A stretch of DNA of 64,000 nucleotides, taken from Tanypteryx hageni (lineage: Eukaryota > Arthropoda > Insecta > Odonata > Petaluridae). The first letter of the stretch is position 1. Every line of letters starts with the position of its first letter. Location of the stretch: positions 136,515,681 to 136,579,680 of the forward strand of contig CM054116.1 of the NCBI GenBank assembly GCA_028673005.1, read 5' to 3'. The notes under the pieces are model-generated. The model had not been told where the DNA came from. It saw nothing but the letters and a program-made list of their open reading frames with translations, and did not search any database. Of this stretch, positions 1-11,140 are shown in pieces. The position numbers and the translations under genes are program-made.

Positions 1-289
1 CAAGCTCTCGTACAATACTGGGGTTTTCAATGGTTGTCGACTTCGCCAAAACCCCTTCCACACATTTTGAAGAATCAACATTATCAATGTCCGGGTGCGA
101 AAACTCATCACTAGGTGGAGGATTTGTATTTTTTACTACACTACGCGTTAAATTGTCTTCTTGAACGTCTTCACATACAATACCTTTACTCGCACTTTGT
201 CCATTAAATTTTTCTGATCCATTTTCACCAGAAAGACTACTGGCAATGTTACCACTGTCCTCAATATTTTCACTTGTACTTTTATCCAT
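1..289 (-). CDS. First coding exon of an unidentified protein, cut by the window edge
   Basis: An open frame runs from an ATG at 289 to the left edge of the window without a stop (96 codons plus one base). The start context is good: G at -3 and G at +4 (GAAATGG). The N-terminus is MDKSTSENIEDSGNIASSL. The segment is acidic and rich in Ser, Asn, Asp and Glu, with no Cys/His cluster and no membrane segment, so it looks disordered. Codon use and the lack of stops over 289 bases in AT-rich DNA argue for a real gene, and the non-coding upstream side (about 300-800) would be its 5' flank. I recognise no family. It may be a single-exon start or the first of several exons; no splice donor is visible before the edge. 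Confidence 0.6.
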   Translation of the reverse strand, partial: MDKSTSENIEDSGNIASSLSGENGSEKFNGQSASKGIVCEDVQEDNLTRSVVKNTNPPPSDEFSHPDIDNVDSSKCVEGVLAKSTTIENPSIVREL

Positions 290-636
290 TTCTCTGGTTA
301 AAACTCATTAAGTAAAAATTAGCAAAAACTGGAGATTAAATACATGCAGACACTTCTGATAAACACATTGCTTGCTCACAAACTCCTATAAAACACTGCC
401 GTTACGGAACAATGTGACAATACTACGGCTGAAAACAAATAGCTTTACAAGATTCATTGATATGATTGCTAATCTAATAAATTAAATTTATTTATATTTC
501 CTTAAACTTTAAAATTAGTTCGATAAACTATATCTCTATATCACCACAAACAGTTACCTATCGCTATTAGCGCTAAAACGAAAAGGATGTTATGGGGTTA
601 TGGCGACATCTACAGTTATGACCAAGGAAAAATAAA

Positions 637-644
637 GGCGGGAA
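637..644. promoter_or_regulatory. E2F-like site upstream of the left-edge gene
   Basis: GGCGGGAA lies about 350 bases upstream of the ATG at 289, in otherwise AT-rich flank. It matches the classical E2F/DP core by eye. Whether it is used is inference only; a match of this length occurs by chance. Confidence 0.2.
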
Positions 645-804
645 CTTTTAAGTCTATAATTGCATAATTTTCTTAAATGAAAACTTGAATGAAATAGAAT
701 TAAAAGTTTCGTTAATTCTTGATTGATATTATAAAATTATATTTAAGTGAATAAATATTCAAGTCGATACAATTCAGAAAATGTGTCAACTTTTTATATA
801 TAAT

Positions 805-2062
805 TAGAGTTGCCATCTCTCTGGGTTTGATCCGGAGCAAAGACTAGTACCCCTACCCCCCGGAATCTCCGGGTTTTGGCAGTTGTATCAGGGTCAACGG
901 TAAAATTCTCCGAGTTAACGAAAATTTTTGAATTTGATATTCCATATTATGATTAATTTTTATAATGTAAGCTTCTCATTTGCTTACGGCAACGCCGTGC
1001 AATTAACCTAGGGGTAATATGTGAAAATATGGAAACTAGAGTTATCAGCTCTCCGGATTTACCGCTGAGTTTAGAGGTTTTGTATAGTAATTTCCGATTT
1101 AAAGGATTGGTTATCTTGATCCAGGAGGTAGACAGAAATTTTTAAAAGAAGCAACTCGAGTTTACTGCAGGGCAGTTGACTATCTCAAGAAGTGGTATAA
1201 CTTTGAAAATAATACATTTTAATATTTTTGTTATTAACACAATAATAAAAACCTAAAATAGAAAGATATTCTGAATTCGTCCAAATATGTGAAAGTTGAT
1301 TTAGATGAAAATAATTCGATGAGATTCAATTATTAAACAAACTTGTAATACAAACGTCAAATACTTGATATGCCCATTGGCAAAAAGTATGTTAGAATTT
1401 TCTCCAGTTGTAAAGAATTTAATGAATTAGCAAAACTTGTAGTCAAAATTTTATTCATTCTTACTAGTAATGCTCAAGTAGAAAGAATTTTTTCCATTAT
1501 GGGAAATACATGGAGCGATAGGAGGAATAGAATGAGGGTAGAGCTTGTTGAGGCAGAAACTTGCACTAAAGTGAATTTTGGCATGACCCAGGAATTTTAT
1601 AAATTCATTAGTAAGCCTGAGAAAGTTCAATTACTCAAAAGTGTGCTGAGAAATGAAAAATACAAGTGAAAATTAAAAAAAAATAGTTCAGGTGGAAACA
1701 TTACCAATAAAAAATTAATTCTTTGTATTTTTTAATAATAGCATCTTTTATTACGTTTTTTAAGTTAATTAAGAAAATTTTTAAAATGTTAACTTTCAAA
1801 ATAGTTGTTATAACGGTTTTTCTCTCCTCAATATTTCAGGGTAAGTTTATTGTATAGGAACTTACTATTTCTTGAAAATGGGAATTATTACCTCACAATC
1901 ACACAACATATGCACTTTTAAATTTCCCTTGTCCTGAAATATAATATTTTAATCTGGGACTAAAAATCTCTGGGTTTGAGTTAAAAATGTTATGGTTTTT
2001 GTTTAAATCTCTGGGCTGGGTCCAAAATTTGTGTTAGAACTCAATGCAATCTGGTAACTAAG
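805..2062 (+). mobile_element. hAT element remnant with 8-bp TSD (TATATAAT)
   Basis: The copy is flanked by TATATAAT at 797-804 and again at 2063-2070. It starts TAGAGTTGCCATC and ends TGGTAACTAAG, an imperfect inverted pair. Short CTCTGGGTTT/CTCCGGGTTT motifs recur near the ends. It encodes only a C-terminal hAT piece (next entry), so it is a deletion derivative. A sequence ending in the same TIR (TGGCAACTCTA) lies at about 8552-8565. Confidence 0.6.
1370..1669 (+). pseudogene. hAT transposase C-terminal dimerisation domain fragment
   Basis: The 99-residue frame holds the hAT C-terminal (dimerisation) signature: a hydrophobic stretch, then SNAQVERIFSIMG, then a basic NRMRVELVEAE segment, matching the family pattern of A-x-VER-x-FS followed by RRNR-L. 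The catalytic domain and BED finger are missing. It sits inside the TSD-bounded element at 805-2062 on the same strand. It is non-autonomous and probably untranslated; the opening codons are not typical of the family and may come from deletion. Confidence 0.7.
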
Positions 2063-2070
2063 TATATAAT

Positions 2071-2635
2071 GCATCTAATTTAGAGACTCTGTGTGAGGAT
2101 TTTGAAAGACGATCGCATAATGCAACATTGCACTGTTATTATCTAAATCAATTGACTGATGAGTACGGTTTTTATGTATGTAAAAAGACTACTTTTCACT
2201 TACATATTTTATTTCTTGAAAAGCATTTTTGCAACACTTATTTAATATCGTCTTAAGTGTGACGAATTAAGTGCAATTAATATTCACAGTTTCCACATCA
2301 CAGATGATTTCTGTCGCTTCACACACAAAAATAGTGAACTACAAATCTTTGCACAACAGCATTTAAATGTCAAGAATGTTGGATTTTCATATAATGAATT
2401 GAAGAAAAAGACTGAGTGTTGTGTATAAGGTGGCCACTTCACAGGGTTTTAGTGCGATCCCCACAGGAAATTGCTTGAAACTTATATCTACAAATTTATG
2501 CAGTAACACTACAGTTAAGATACCTTTTTGTTTCTTTTGATATTTTGACGCAGTGAATTGGTGCACTATGCAATTGCCGTTTTTTTGGCACTTGACAGTT
2601 AACATTGTGGTTTTGACAGATTGTATCATTAAGGT
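2071..2635. other. Intergenic, no gene seen
   Basis: AT-rich sequence. One 80-codon minus-strand frame (2387-2629) resembles nothing I know and is probably chance. Confidence 0.4.
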
Positions 2636-3199
2636 TAAATTGACTCCTTAGCCATAAAATTCAATATTTAAAGACACACTGAGAAGGAAAGTAAAGAAAC
2701 AATAGAAAAAAGCGACAAAGTGGAGGGTTGAAAAACGACAAAAGTAAATGAAAACAAAAATACAAACTTACATGTTTATGGGTTGTTATTCCTTGCCAGG
2801 GACCTGTTGTCACTCACACTCATGCACTCACTCAATCACTCTAACACAAATCCTTAAGATAGAAAGGATAAATACAGGGCTTACAAGAGTTATTCTTCAC
2901 CAGAGGCCAGAAAATCACAAGATGTGTGCCTGTACGACTGCAACAGAGACCTACCAAGCAATCACAAACACTCGCAGGAGCATGCAACAAACAGGAAAGG
3001 AAAAGAGAGAAAGGAATTAATAATGAGGTTTACAGGAAATTATTTCATGCCAAGGACCTAATATCACACGCAATTGTCCGAAGGTTCTTTCAATAGAGGC
3101 AGGAACCAATTATACATAAATACGCACACAAAGTCATATACGGATTCTGTAAATATGTGGGTAATATTGAATTTTATGGTTAAGGAGTCAATTTAATTT
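2636..3199. repeat. MITE-like element with about 34-bp terminal inverted repeats
   Basis: AATTGACTCCTTAGCCATAA at the left is mirrored by TTATGGTTAAGGAGTCAATT at the right, and the match extends through AAATTCAATATT. The interior is non-coding. I could not fix a convincing TSD, so the superfamily is unassigned. Confidence 0.5.
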
Positions 3200-3375
3200 T
3201 AATATCATTTTCACTGTAGTCTCCACCATTATTTATTTATTAAGATTGTGTCATTTGTAACCATGGATCACTAAGCTTTTGTCTAGGAGACTATGAAAAA
3301 TAAGATATTTATTTTACAGCAACCAACTTTATAATAATACTAGCATAATCATCCATCAAATATGATGGGTATGGG

Positions 3376-4283
3376 CAGTGGCGAACTTCTGCCTGGGCAA
3401 ACTAGGCAGCTGCCTAGGGCCCCAACCTCGGCGAGGGCCCTGACCAGGGGCCGAAATGGTACACATTGAGGACACAGGACACGGAAAATAATGTCAATTT
3501 TTCCGAACGAAATACAAAATAATTGACCATAGTTAATTTTTTGACAAGTCAAGTGGCAACACTGTGTTTGTGTTCTTTGTTTGTTTTGCATCGCACCTGA
3601 CTTCATTCTATAACTTGTCACTACTTGTCAGTTCGCGTTGAAAGTGTGTGTTAGAAAGTTGTATCAATTTCAATTTTGCGGCTCAAAGGTTTTATCTTCC
3701 ACGCGAATTTGCTGAGGTTAGTTAAGGTTACGATACGAGTAGTGCTGGCGACGGAAGCTAAAGAATGTGATAGGGGGAAAAGGGTTATCGTCACTGGAGC
3801 TATACAAGTACATCCTGGAAAAAGGCTTTTTGGACATTTATCCAAACATAAAAATAGCACTCTGGATGCTGTTGTGTACACCAGGGTCAAACTGTTCGGC
3901 AGAACGGTCGTTTTCAGCGCTAAAGAGAGTAAAGAATTATTTAAGATCTACCACAGAAGAGAACAGGCTTAATTCACTCTCTGTGCTGTACATAGAGTGA
4001 GAAATAATGCAGTCTGTGGACTATAGTTCCTTTGCAGAGAGGAAAGTTTGTCGCGAGGCAATGTAATCTTGTAATTATATGTAAATGTAAAAATTATAAT
4101 GTGTAAAAAAGTATAGTTGGTACTTGTCTATTTCATTTCTAAGTCTGCTTGTCTATTTTCTAAGTCAAAGTATGTTAAATAAATAAAAAATAAAAGTAAA
4201 GTTTGTTTTTTGCAAAATTACCAAAAAGGGGGCCCCGACTCTGTTAACTGCCTAGGGACCCTGGGTCTCTATGTCTGGGCCTG
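3376..4283 (+). mobile_element. Non-autonomous hAT (Tip100/ZMYM1-like), TSD GGTATGGG
   Basis: GGTATGGG flanks the element at 3368-3375 and 4284-4291. It begins CAGTGGCGAACTT and ends GGGCCTG. Both ends carry GC-rich runs with GGCAGCTGCCTAGGGCCCC-like inverted copies. The body keeps only the C-terminal transposase domain. The CAGTGGC TIR resembles that of the nested element at 9965-11140. Confidence 0.8.
3767..4000 (+). pseudogene. hAT (ZMYM1-like) transposase C-terminus
   Basis: The frame encodes the terminal dimerisation segment of Tip100/ZMYM1-type hAT proteins: a YPNIKIALWMLL helix, then SAERSFSALKRVKNYLRST and RLNSLSVLYIE. This part reads without a break to its own stop, but the zinc finger and the catalytic core are gone. 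It lies inside the 908-bp element at 3376-4283 on the same strand, so it is the remnant of that element's coding region. Confidence 0.75.
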
Positions 4284-4314
4284 GGTATGGGTGGATTAAG
4301 TATTAAATTTAAGG

Positions 4315-4650
4315 CACTTCCTATTATTCCTCTTTTTCTTTCTTCTTCTCTCCCATCCTCCTCCCTCCCATTTTCTCTCCTTATCTGAAAAATAGACTTA
4401 CTAGTCTCAATCTCACCCTAATAAAACCATTATCTATCTATCTCTCCCTTCTTCTCTGTCTCCCTTCCTCACCCCCCTTTATCTCTCTCTTCCTCACTAT
4501 CTTTCCGTCCCTCTCCCTCCTCTGGGAAAATCGACTTCCTAGTCTCAATCTTGCCCTAATAAGGAACATTATCTATATATCTCTCCCTCCTTCTCTGTCT
4601 CCCTCCCTCTCCTCCTGTCTCTTTTTTTTTCTTCCTCTCTCTCCTATTAA
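4315..4650. repeat. Polypyrimidine (CT-rich) low-complexity tract
   Basis: Long runs of CTTCTCTCTC, CCTCCCTC and related strings, with an internal near-duplication of TAGTCTCAATCT-CCCTAATAA blocks (about 4400 and 4540) and TATCTATCTATCTCTCCCTTC blocks. Confidence 0.8.
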
Positions 4651-4887
4651 AGCATTCAAAGCACGCTTTCCTTACAAATATAATAGAAGCATTGAGACAA
4701 TAAAACCTTGAGGTTTAACAATGACATGATTGGCAAGGCAACATATCATTAAAAAGCTTATATTTTTCCAATACATATGATTTAAATGATGAACTTGAAC
4801 AATTTAAATTAATTAATCATTGAAAATCTAATTTCCTGTTCATCACAAGCCAACTTGACTAAACACATTCACTATTCACGTAAACTA

Positions 4888-5027
4888 CCGTATTTCCTCG
4901 ATTCTAAGATGCACTTTTTTGTCTCGGAAATCGGGGTGTGTCTTACATTTGATGGTGTCTGTAGTATTATTTTTTTCAAAAAATTATTACTTACAATCAA
5001 TGGTGTCTTATAATAGAGGAAATATGA
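4888..5027. repeat. 140-bp pogo/Tigger-type MITE, TA target
   Basis: CCGTATTTCCTCGATTCTAAG at the left mirrors CTTATAATAGAGGAAATATGA at the right, flanked by TA on each side. This is the common layout of short Tc1/pogo-type MITEs. It is non-coding. Confidence 0.6.
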
Positions 5028-5364
5028 TATGTGTCAATGCATAGAACCAAGGTTGTCCTCCCTCTCCCCATGCCTACACAACTACCTACCAAAATAAATA
5101 CACCCTTCAGATCATTGGTGAAGACAAAAGCTTGTATAATTGGATCAGCCGTCAGTTAGATATTGTACTTGTTGAGTGTGAGATTGGTTTTCAATTAATT
5201 TTCTTGTTGAAATTCAGAGTATGATATTTATAACTTATACTACTTAAAGTATTTTTGTAGATACTTGTAGCTTAAAATATATGCTACATTTTTGCTAGAC
5301 CTTTTCATATGACGTTTTTTTTTCATTTTACTTCATCTATATAATATTTTTTTTTCATTTCTCA

Positions 5365-6170
5365 GTCACTTAACACTTCAAAATATAAGATACTAGTAGT
5401 TGGTGCATGCATTCTGCAAGCATATCATCTCAACATAAAAAACATTCATTTTTCATATTTCATCATTAGAAATATTTTTTAAATTCTAAATATTTCACCT
5501 CCGGAGTGATTTTCGTTTTTCCCTTATGTAAAAATAATAGATTAAAACAATCCCAAAACTTTGCAATTTTAAGAATTGCATACTTTCTCCATTATGAGGT
5601 ACTAATGCTACACATTTCTGCCAAAGTTTAAAGTTGTAGTAATTCTAGAAGTGAAATAATATTTTTCCAATTGTTTAAATTTTAAACATTTTTAACAGCC
5701 ACCGCAATATGTTTATGGAGAGATTCAAATGTTTATTTGTTCAGATGCACTACTCTGTACATAACTTGAAAATGTCAGCTTCCTAGCTCATCCCGTAATG
5801 TCTAAACAGTTATCTATTTGTTTAAACTTTAAGAATTTTTAACGGCAACACAAATTAAAATATCAAAATTTGTATAATCCCTATTTCGTTTTTTTTACGA
5901 ATTCTACTTATAAAAAAAATTCAACTCCGAAGCACATGCAGAAATACATAAACCTTGAAATTTTGTTTAAACAATTGCGAATTATTAGCGGCCTTGTTGT
6001 TTCACTTTTACATGATTTTCGTTTTTTATAGTCGGTTTTGCACAAAATCCTACCTAAGAAAAAATTTCGAATCTCGAGCTGATCTGGAAGTGCCAAAACA
6101 TTAGTATCCTCCTATATGTTATATGTTATCTCCTCCTCTGTAAGAAACGTCGATATATAAAGATACCTAA
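5365..6170. repeat. Dispersed repeat, family shared with 28450-29060
   Basis: Starts near ACTAGTAGTTGGTGCATGCA and continues through TTCACCTCCGGAGTGATTTTCG to CTCCTCCTCTGTAAGAAACG. The same landmarks, in order, occur in the foldback inside the hAT element at 28265-29179. Non-coding. Confidence 0.6.
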
Positions 6171-6699
6171 GGTACTTCTAGAAGTACTACATAGCTGAAA
6201 TTTGGAAGGAAGTTAGATCATGGGATCTCTGAGAAAAATCCTAAACTCCAGAAAAACTTATATTTAAGGGGTTTTTGACCCTAACCAATATCCAATTTTA
6301 AACACCCATAATAAAAGCATTGAAAACGGTGCATGGCTTTATAAAATTGATTTTTTAAATTAGTTACAATTAAGACATGAACCATTCTCTGAATGAGAGA
6401 TTGAAGTTTATTTTTGTTGAAGAGAGAATTTGAATCTAAGGCAAATCAGCGTAAAAATTGTTTTTAATTAGAAAATAAGGGGATTTTTCTGTTTTCTTAC
6501 AATGAAAAATATCAACTATCATGTCAACGAGTCCAATGCTTTTAAATGGGAATTGTTAATCTGTATTGTAATAGCATCGATTCAATACTTTTTAAGGAGG
6601 ACTTGATAGATTGCATTATTAACCAGTTGATTTCAATCAACCACGTATACATATGACATCATAATTTTAATACACGATATATCTTATTACATAACAAGA

Positions 6700-7228
6700 T
6701 GGAAAAGTATACTCCATAAATGGAATACACAGAGATTTCAAAGGCGTTCTTAATGGGAAATACGTATGAAACGGAACCGAAAGATTAGACGATTCTCGAA
6801 TTTTTTATCCCCTAAAATATAAGTCATAATTATATGGTCTTGGAGACTATCTTGTAGTAAATGTTGTTCTCTATACAAATAAATTTTTTAATCTATACTT
6901 CACAGATCAAACTCAAAGATGGCTCAAAAAACTTTTGGCGTAAACTGAGGGAAAGATAAAACTCCAGCCAACTGGAGTTTTATCTTTCCTTCACAGATCA
7001 TATAAGAGCATGGGAGAGAAATATATGAATTTTTAATTGTTGTTTGCTGAGATAACTGTCTTAGCGACAGATGTAAACAAATTATGCGATGTTTTGCTCG
7101 GGATTTTCTCGAATTTTTATCTACGAAACTATAAGTCGTAATTATTTGGTCTCTAGGACCAACTTGTAGTAAATGTTGTTCTCTATACGAATAAATTTCT
7201 TAATCTATACCTCACAGATCATATAAGA
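6700..7228. repeat. Dispersed repeat (GGAAAAGTATACTCCATAAA family)
   Basis: Non-coding repeat with internally duplicated blocks (CTCGAATTTTTATC, TTGTAGTAAATGTTGTTCTC, TCACAGATCATATAAGA). Related copies lie at about 29295-29469 and 37065-37405. The right end is cut by the hAT insertion at 7229 and resumes at 11871. Confidence 0.65.
6950..6989. repeat. Perfect 18-bp hairpin with CCAA loop
   Basis: GGAAAGATAAAACTCCAG (6950-6967), loop CCAA, then its exact complement (6972-6989). It sits in a roughly 90-bp segment flanked by direct copies of TTCACAGATCA (about 6899 and 6990), as if it were a small insertion. Confidence 0.75.
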
Positions 7229-7941
7229 CAGAGGTTCCTAACCCATGAAGAAGTTCGAGGGGGCACGAAGGAGTGAGAAATAAGACCTACACATCATTCT
7301 TTTATCATATCGCTTGACATTGTAGTTAGTACAATGCCGACTATGCAATTGGCGACACTCCTTCGCGACCCCATTGTAGCTCCTACAATGCCACGCGTTA
7401 CGATACAATAAATAAAATGTAGTTAAACAATCTGGATAGGCCTTCTGATTGAATCCTCCGCCTACGATGGCTATTATTTTAATTGTTACTGAAACTTGTA
7501 CGTCTGTTTCATCTCTGGTCTGGTAAACCTTAAGTTTCTGGCTGCGCTTCATCTTGATCCGATTACATTTTTTCTAAAGATAACCCAAAATTATAATAAA
7601 TAATTTAAATAAAAATCTTTTCTTCAAAATCAATTATTGAATTTATAATTAAGAATTTATTTCAAAATTTGTAAATTTAATACTGTGTTATGAGCATTTG
7701 ATAGTAAAAAGTAATTGAGCAATAATTTAGATGTTATTTTAACGGAACCTTTGTTCAATTTAGCCAAGTAAAGCAATGGTATTGATCATTTACCCATAAA
7801 ACTACAATAGTGCATATAGTGCTACATTTTATAGTACTCACATATTCTTATACTTCTTCACAATAATGACTCACAAAATTCATTGAATCTAAGAGTTCTA
7901 ACACTAGCCTCTATTCTTGACTCGGACGCTACCAGTTAAAT

Positions 7942-8279
7942 CAGGGGTCGGCAACCTACGGCCCGCGGGCCACATGCGGCACTCAAGAACGTTTTATGCG
8001 GCCCGCAAAGCTGTAATGAAAAAGTGATCATAAAAATTTCTCATGGGCAATCTTATAATTTTTGAGTAAAATTATGGTCTCAAAGCCTCTTTGGGTGAAG
8101 TTTTAACGCTAGTAAATTATGTAGACTTGATTTCGTTCATATGAAATCACTGATTCTCTAGAAAACTCCTGATTTATTCGCTCATCTTGCCCACCGAGGC
8201 TTTCTTGACTCCCAATGCAGCCCTCCGAAGCATTCGCAACTGCAAATGTGGCCCGTCATGCAGAAAAGGCCGACCCCTG
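7942..8279. mobile_element. hAT MITE, TSD AGTTAAAT
   Basis: CAGGGGTCGGCAACC at the left and GGCCGACCCCTG at the right, with perfect 8-bp duplications AGTTAAAT at 7934-7941 and 8280-8287. GC-rich ends (ACGGCCCGCGGGCCACATG). Non-coding, 338 bp. Same family as 61802-62142, in the opposite orientation. Confidence 0.9.
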
Positions 8280-8339
8280 AGTTAAATAAAAACCATAAAC
8301 AAGGTCGTAGCCAATTCATACTGACAGTTTTAATCAGGG

Positions 8340-8565
8340 GATTCCCTGGTTGGGCTCAGTCTCACAGGATTTGATAATATATGAAAATTTAACCGATTCA
8401 TATTTTAAAAAAGTGCCATGCAAAGTTTCTAATATAAAAAATTCGAATAATTTTAAAAAATGTAATAAAACTCACAAACTCGGAGAAATAATAACTAAAC
8501 CCGGAGACAAGGTGTCAAAACCCGGAGACTCCGGGTCAAACCCGGAGAGGTGGCAACTCTAATTA
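8340..8565. repeat. Possible small hAT derivative sharing the 805-2062 TIR
   Basis: The right end GGTGGCAACTCTA is the complement of the TAGAGTTGCCA start of the 805-2062 element, with repeated ACCCGGAG motifs just inside. Flanks TTAATCAG (8332-8339) and ATTATCAG (8566-8573) match at 6 of 8. The left terminus is weak. Confidence 0.35.
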
Positions 8566-9964
8566 TCAGTGTTTTTATATTGATATTTTACGATTTTACT
8601 ATAATAGGATTAATATTTAAATTTAAAGTACCCATATCATCGACATGGATAAATGGATATTAAAATTCAAACAATCAGCAAGTGGTGAGTGTGAGGTCGT
8701 AAGTCCAACTAGTGAGACGTCAAAAAGGATGAAATCAAGCTGTCCACCAAGTGAAGTGGAATTAGGAGAATCATCACAGTTTAAACCGGACAAGAGGGTC
8801 AGGAAATACCAAGAACATTATATTAAGTATGGTTTTACTTATAACGTAATATGTTTAGAAATATTATCGGGTGAGAGTATGAAACCATCCAAACTCAAGA
8901 GACATTTAAAAACAAAGCATGCAAATGTAATGAGCAAGGATGAAACTTTTTTTAAAAGACATGTGAATGCATTAGAAATGCAGAAATGTTTTATGAGCAG
9001 GCATGCAACAGTTTCGGAAAAAACGTTAAGTATTATTAGAAGTTTCATACCTGGTCGGAAAAGCAATGAAACCGCATAATATTGGTGAAACTCTCGTTTT
9101 GCCCACCGCAATAAAAATGTCTTCAATTATTCATGGTGAAAAATATGGTAACAATTTAAGATGCGTTCCTTTATCAAACAATACTGTTTCCCGGCGTATT
9201 ACAATACTCACAGATAATGTAAAATTCCTATTGTTAAACAGGTTGAAAGATTCCTCATATTTCGCAATTCAGTTGGATGAATTCACTGACGTTGCTAAAC
9301 TTGCTCAGCTTCTCGTTTATGAGAGATACTGTTACGATGGTGATATTTTGGAAGAATTTTTATTCTGCGAGCCTCGGAAAGGAAGAACGACTGGTGAGGA
9401 AATTTTCAATGTTGTAAATAAGTTTTTGCAAACAAACTCCATTTCATGTTTCAATTGTGTAGCAATTTGTACAGATTGTGCAAATGCATTAGTTGGCAAA
9501 AGCGTTGGATTTAAGGGTAGAGTTAAAGAGATTGCTCCACATATAGCTTTTCACCACTGCATTATACATAAAGAATCCTTAGCTGCAAAATCACTAGCGC
9601 CAACTTTAAATAAAGGACTGTGGGAAGCTGTAAATGTGGTGAATTTTATTAAAGTGAAAGCTTTAAATAGTAGATTGTTTGCGATGCTGTGTACTGAAAT
9701 GGGATCTCATTATGACAAGCTTCTTCTTCACATTGAAGTTAGGTGGTTGTCACGTGAAAATACTTCGATTGCTTGATCTGAAAGACGAAGTTAGGATATT
9801 TCTTCTGGATCACAATTACAAACTATCTCAATATTTCTTAGACAAAAATGGCTAGCTAATCTTAGTTATCTTGCAGATATTTTCGGAAAACTAAATGATC
9901 TAAATGTGAGTTTGCAGGGTCGATGTACAAACATTTTCACTCTCAGCGACAAGGTAGAATCTTT

Positions 9965-11140
9965 CAGTGGCGGCTTGTAGCTAAAATTAGTGGGGGTGCT
10001 GCTCCAGAAAATTTTTAGCCTTTGTTTTAAAATTGTGTAAAAGGAAAAAAACATTTATAAAAAGAAAATTTAATCCTCTAAATACCCCTGGATTTACTGA
10101 ATCGTCTTTTTCATCATGTCTACGTAAGGGAGTTTCAAAGTTTCCACAAAAGTAAATGCAGTCTATTATTTTGGACAAAATTTCACGGTTCTTTTTAACT
10201 TTTATATTATGCTCATTGATTGAAAGTCTGTATGCCTCACTAAGTTTCTCCTTAATACTTACGGTTCCTAAAAGTGACAGTGAAACAACATTATCAACGT
10301 GCTTCTTTGACTTCTCATGCTTTTCAGTTTTTTCTTTCATTTTGTTTATATTTCTAAAACCATCTTTTGTCCACGGTACATCACCTCCAAACAGCAAACA
10401 CGGGAAGCAAAACAGTGCATTTTTTACTTCACAGCCGCAAAGGCAACTTTTCCGTTGGTACCATTCAGAATTAAAGCTACGAATATATTTCTTGTTGTTG
10501 CTTTTGCCTGGCTGAGATATTAGAATATCAGGTGTTGAACGACCTCTTTTCTTAACTGTAACTTTCTCATGGAGAGATAGCTGTGAAAACTTAAGCTGTT
10601 GAAGTTCACTTACAGTCACAGAACTTATTTCTTGGGGATGCAAGGCCATGGTTAAAGTTTTCTGTTAAATAAAAGAACCGAAAAAAAATGAATCAAATAG
10701 AATAGCTGGAAACAAAATAATAATCTAATTCTACACTCTTCTACACTTTATCACATTCAAGAATATGGTACACGGTTTTTAAGCACAACACACGCTGAGT
10801 AAAAAAAACTTCCTTCCACCATCACGCCAGTGCTCTCTCTACCTGGCAGTCCCGCCTTCCTCCCCACCCCCCCTCCTATGTGCGCATGCGCACAACAGTC
10901 AAACACCACGTCGCTGGCACTGTGAAGCGCACAGTTCCATACAAAGATTTTTGTATCTTTTCATAAACTGGGGGATGGCTACTGAAGTACTGACATTAAG
11001 CTTAAGGAATATATATTGTACTACAAAAATAAAGAAAGAATTAAAGAAAAAAGGACTCATTATATTAAATGTTATCAATAATATCAAGTGGAAATAGGGG
11101 GTGCTGCAGTTCCGCAGTGCCTATACACGAGCTGCCACTG
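9965..11140 (-). mobile_element. Nested hAT (Tip100/ZMYM1-like), TSD GAATCTTT
   Basis: CAGTGGCGGCTTGTAGCT at the left and GAGCTGCCACTG at the right, with perfect duplications GAATCTTT at 9957-9964 and 11141-11148. It inserted inside the transposase reading frame of the older hAT at 7229-11870. It carries the N-terminal half of its own transposase on the minus strand, so it is an internally deleted, non-autonomous copy. Confidence 0.9.
9987..10649 (-). pseudogene. N-terminal half of a ZMYM1/TTF-type hAT transposase
   Basis: ATG at 10649 in a strong context (ACCATGG) opens a 220-codon frame. It encodes a TTF/ZMYM-type region: FNSEWYQRKSCLCGCEVKNA, then ALFCFPCLLFGG with paired cysteines, then GFRNINKMKEKTEKHEKSKKH (His/Lys-rich finger tail). 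These match the TTF-type zinc finger at the front of ZMYM1-like Tip100 hAT transposases. The frame ends within the TIR region, and the catalytic DDE domain and dimerisation tail are absent. The frame is unbroken, so it could still produce a DNA-binding fragment. Confidence 0.7.

Noticed and set aside
7238..7552. A 104-codon minus-strand frame at the left end of the Buster-like hAT
   Set aside because: It lies in the element's 5' non-coding region, resembles no family, and is antisense to the transposase direction.
10156..10523. Plus-strand frames of 119 and 68 codons
   Set aside because: They are antisense to the TTF/ZMYM-type transposase fragment on the minus strand.
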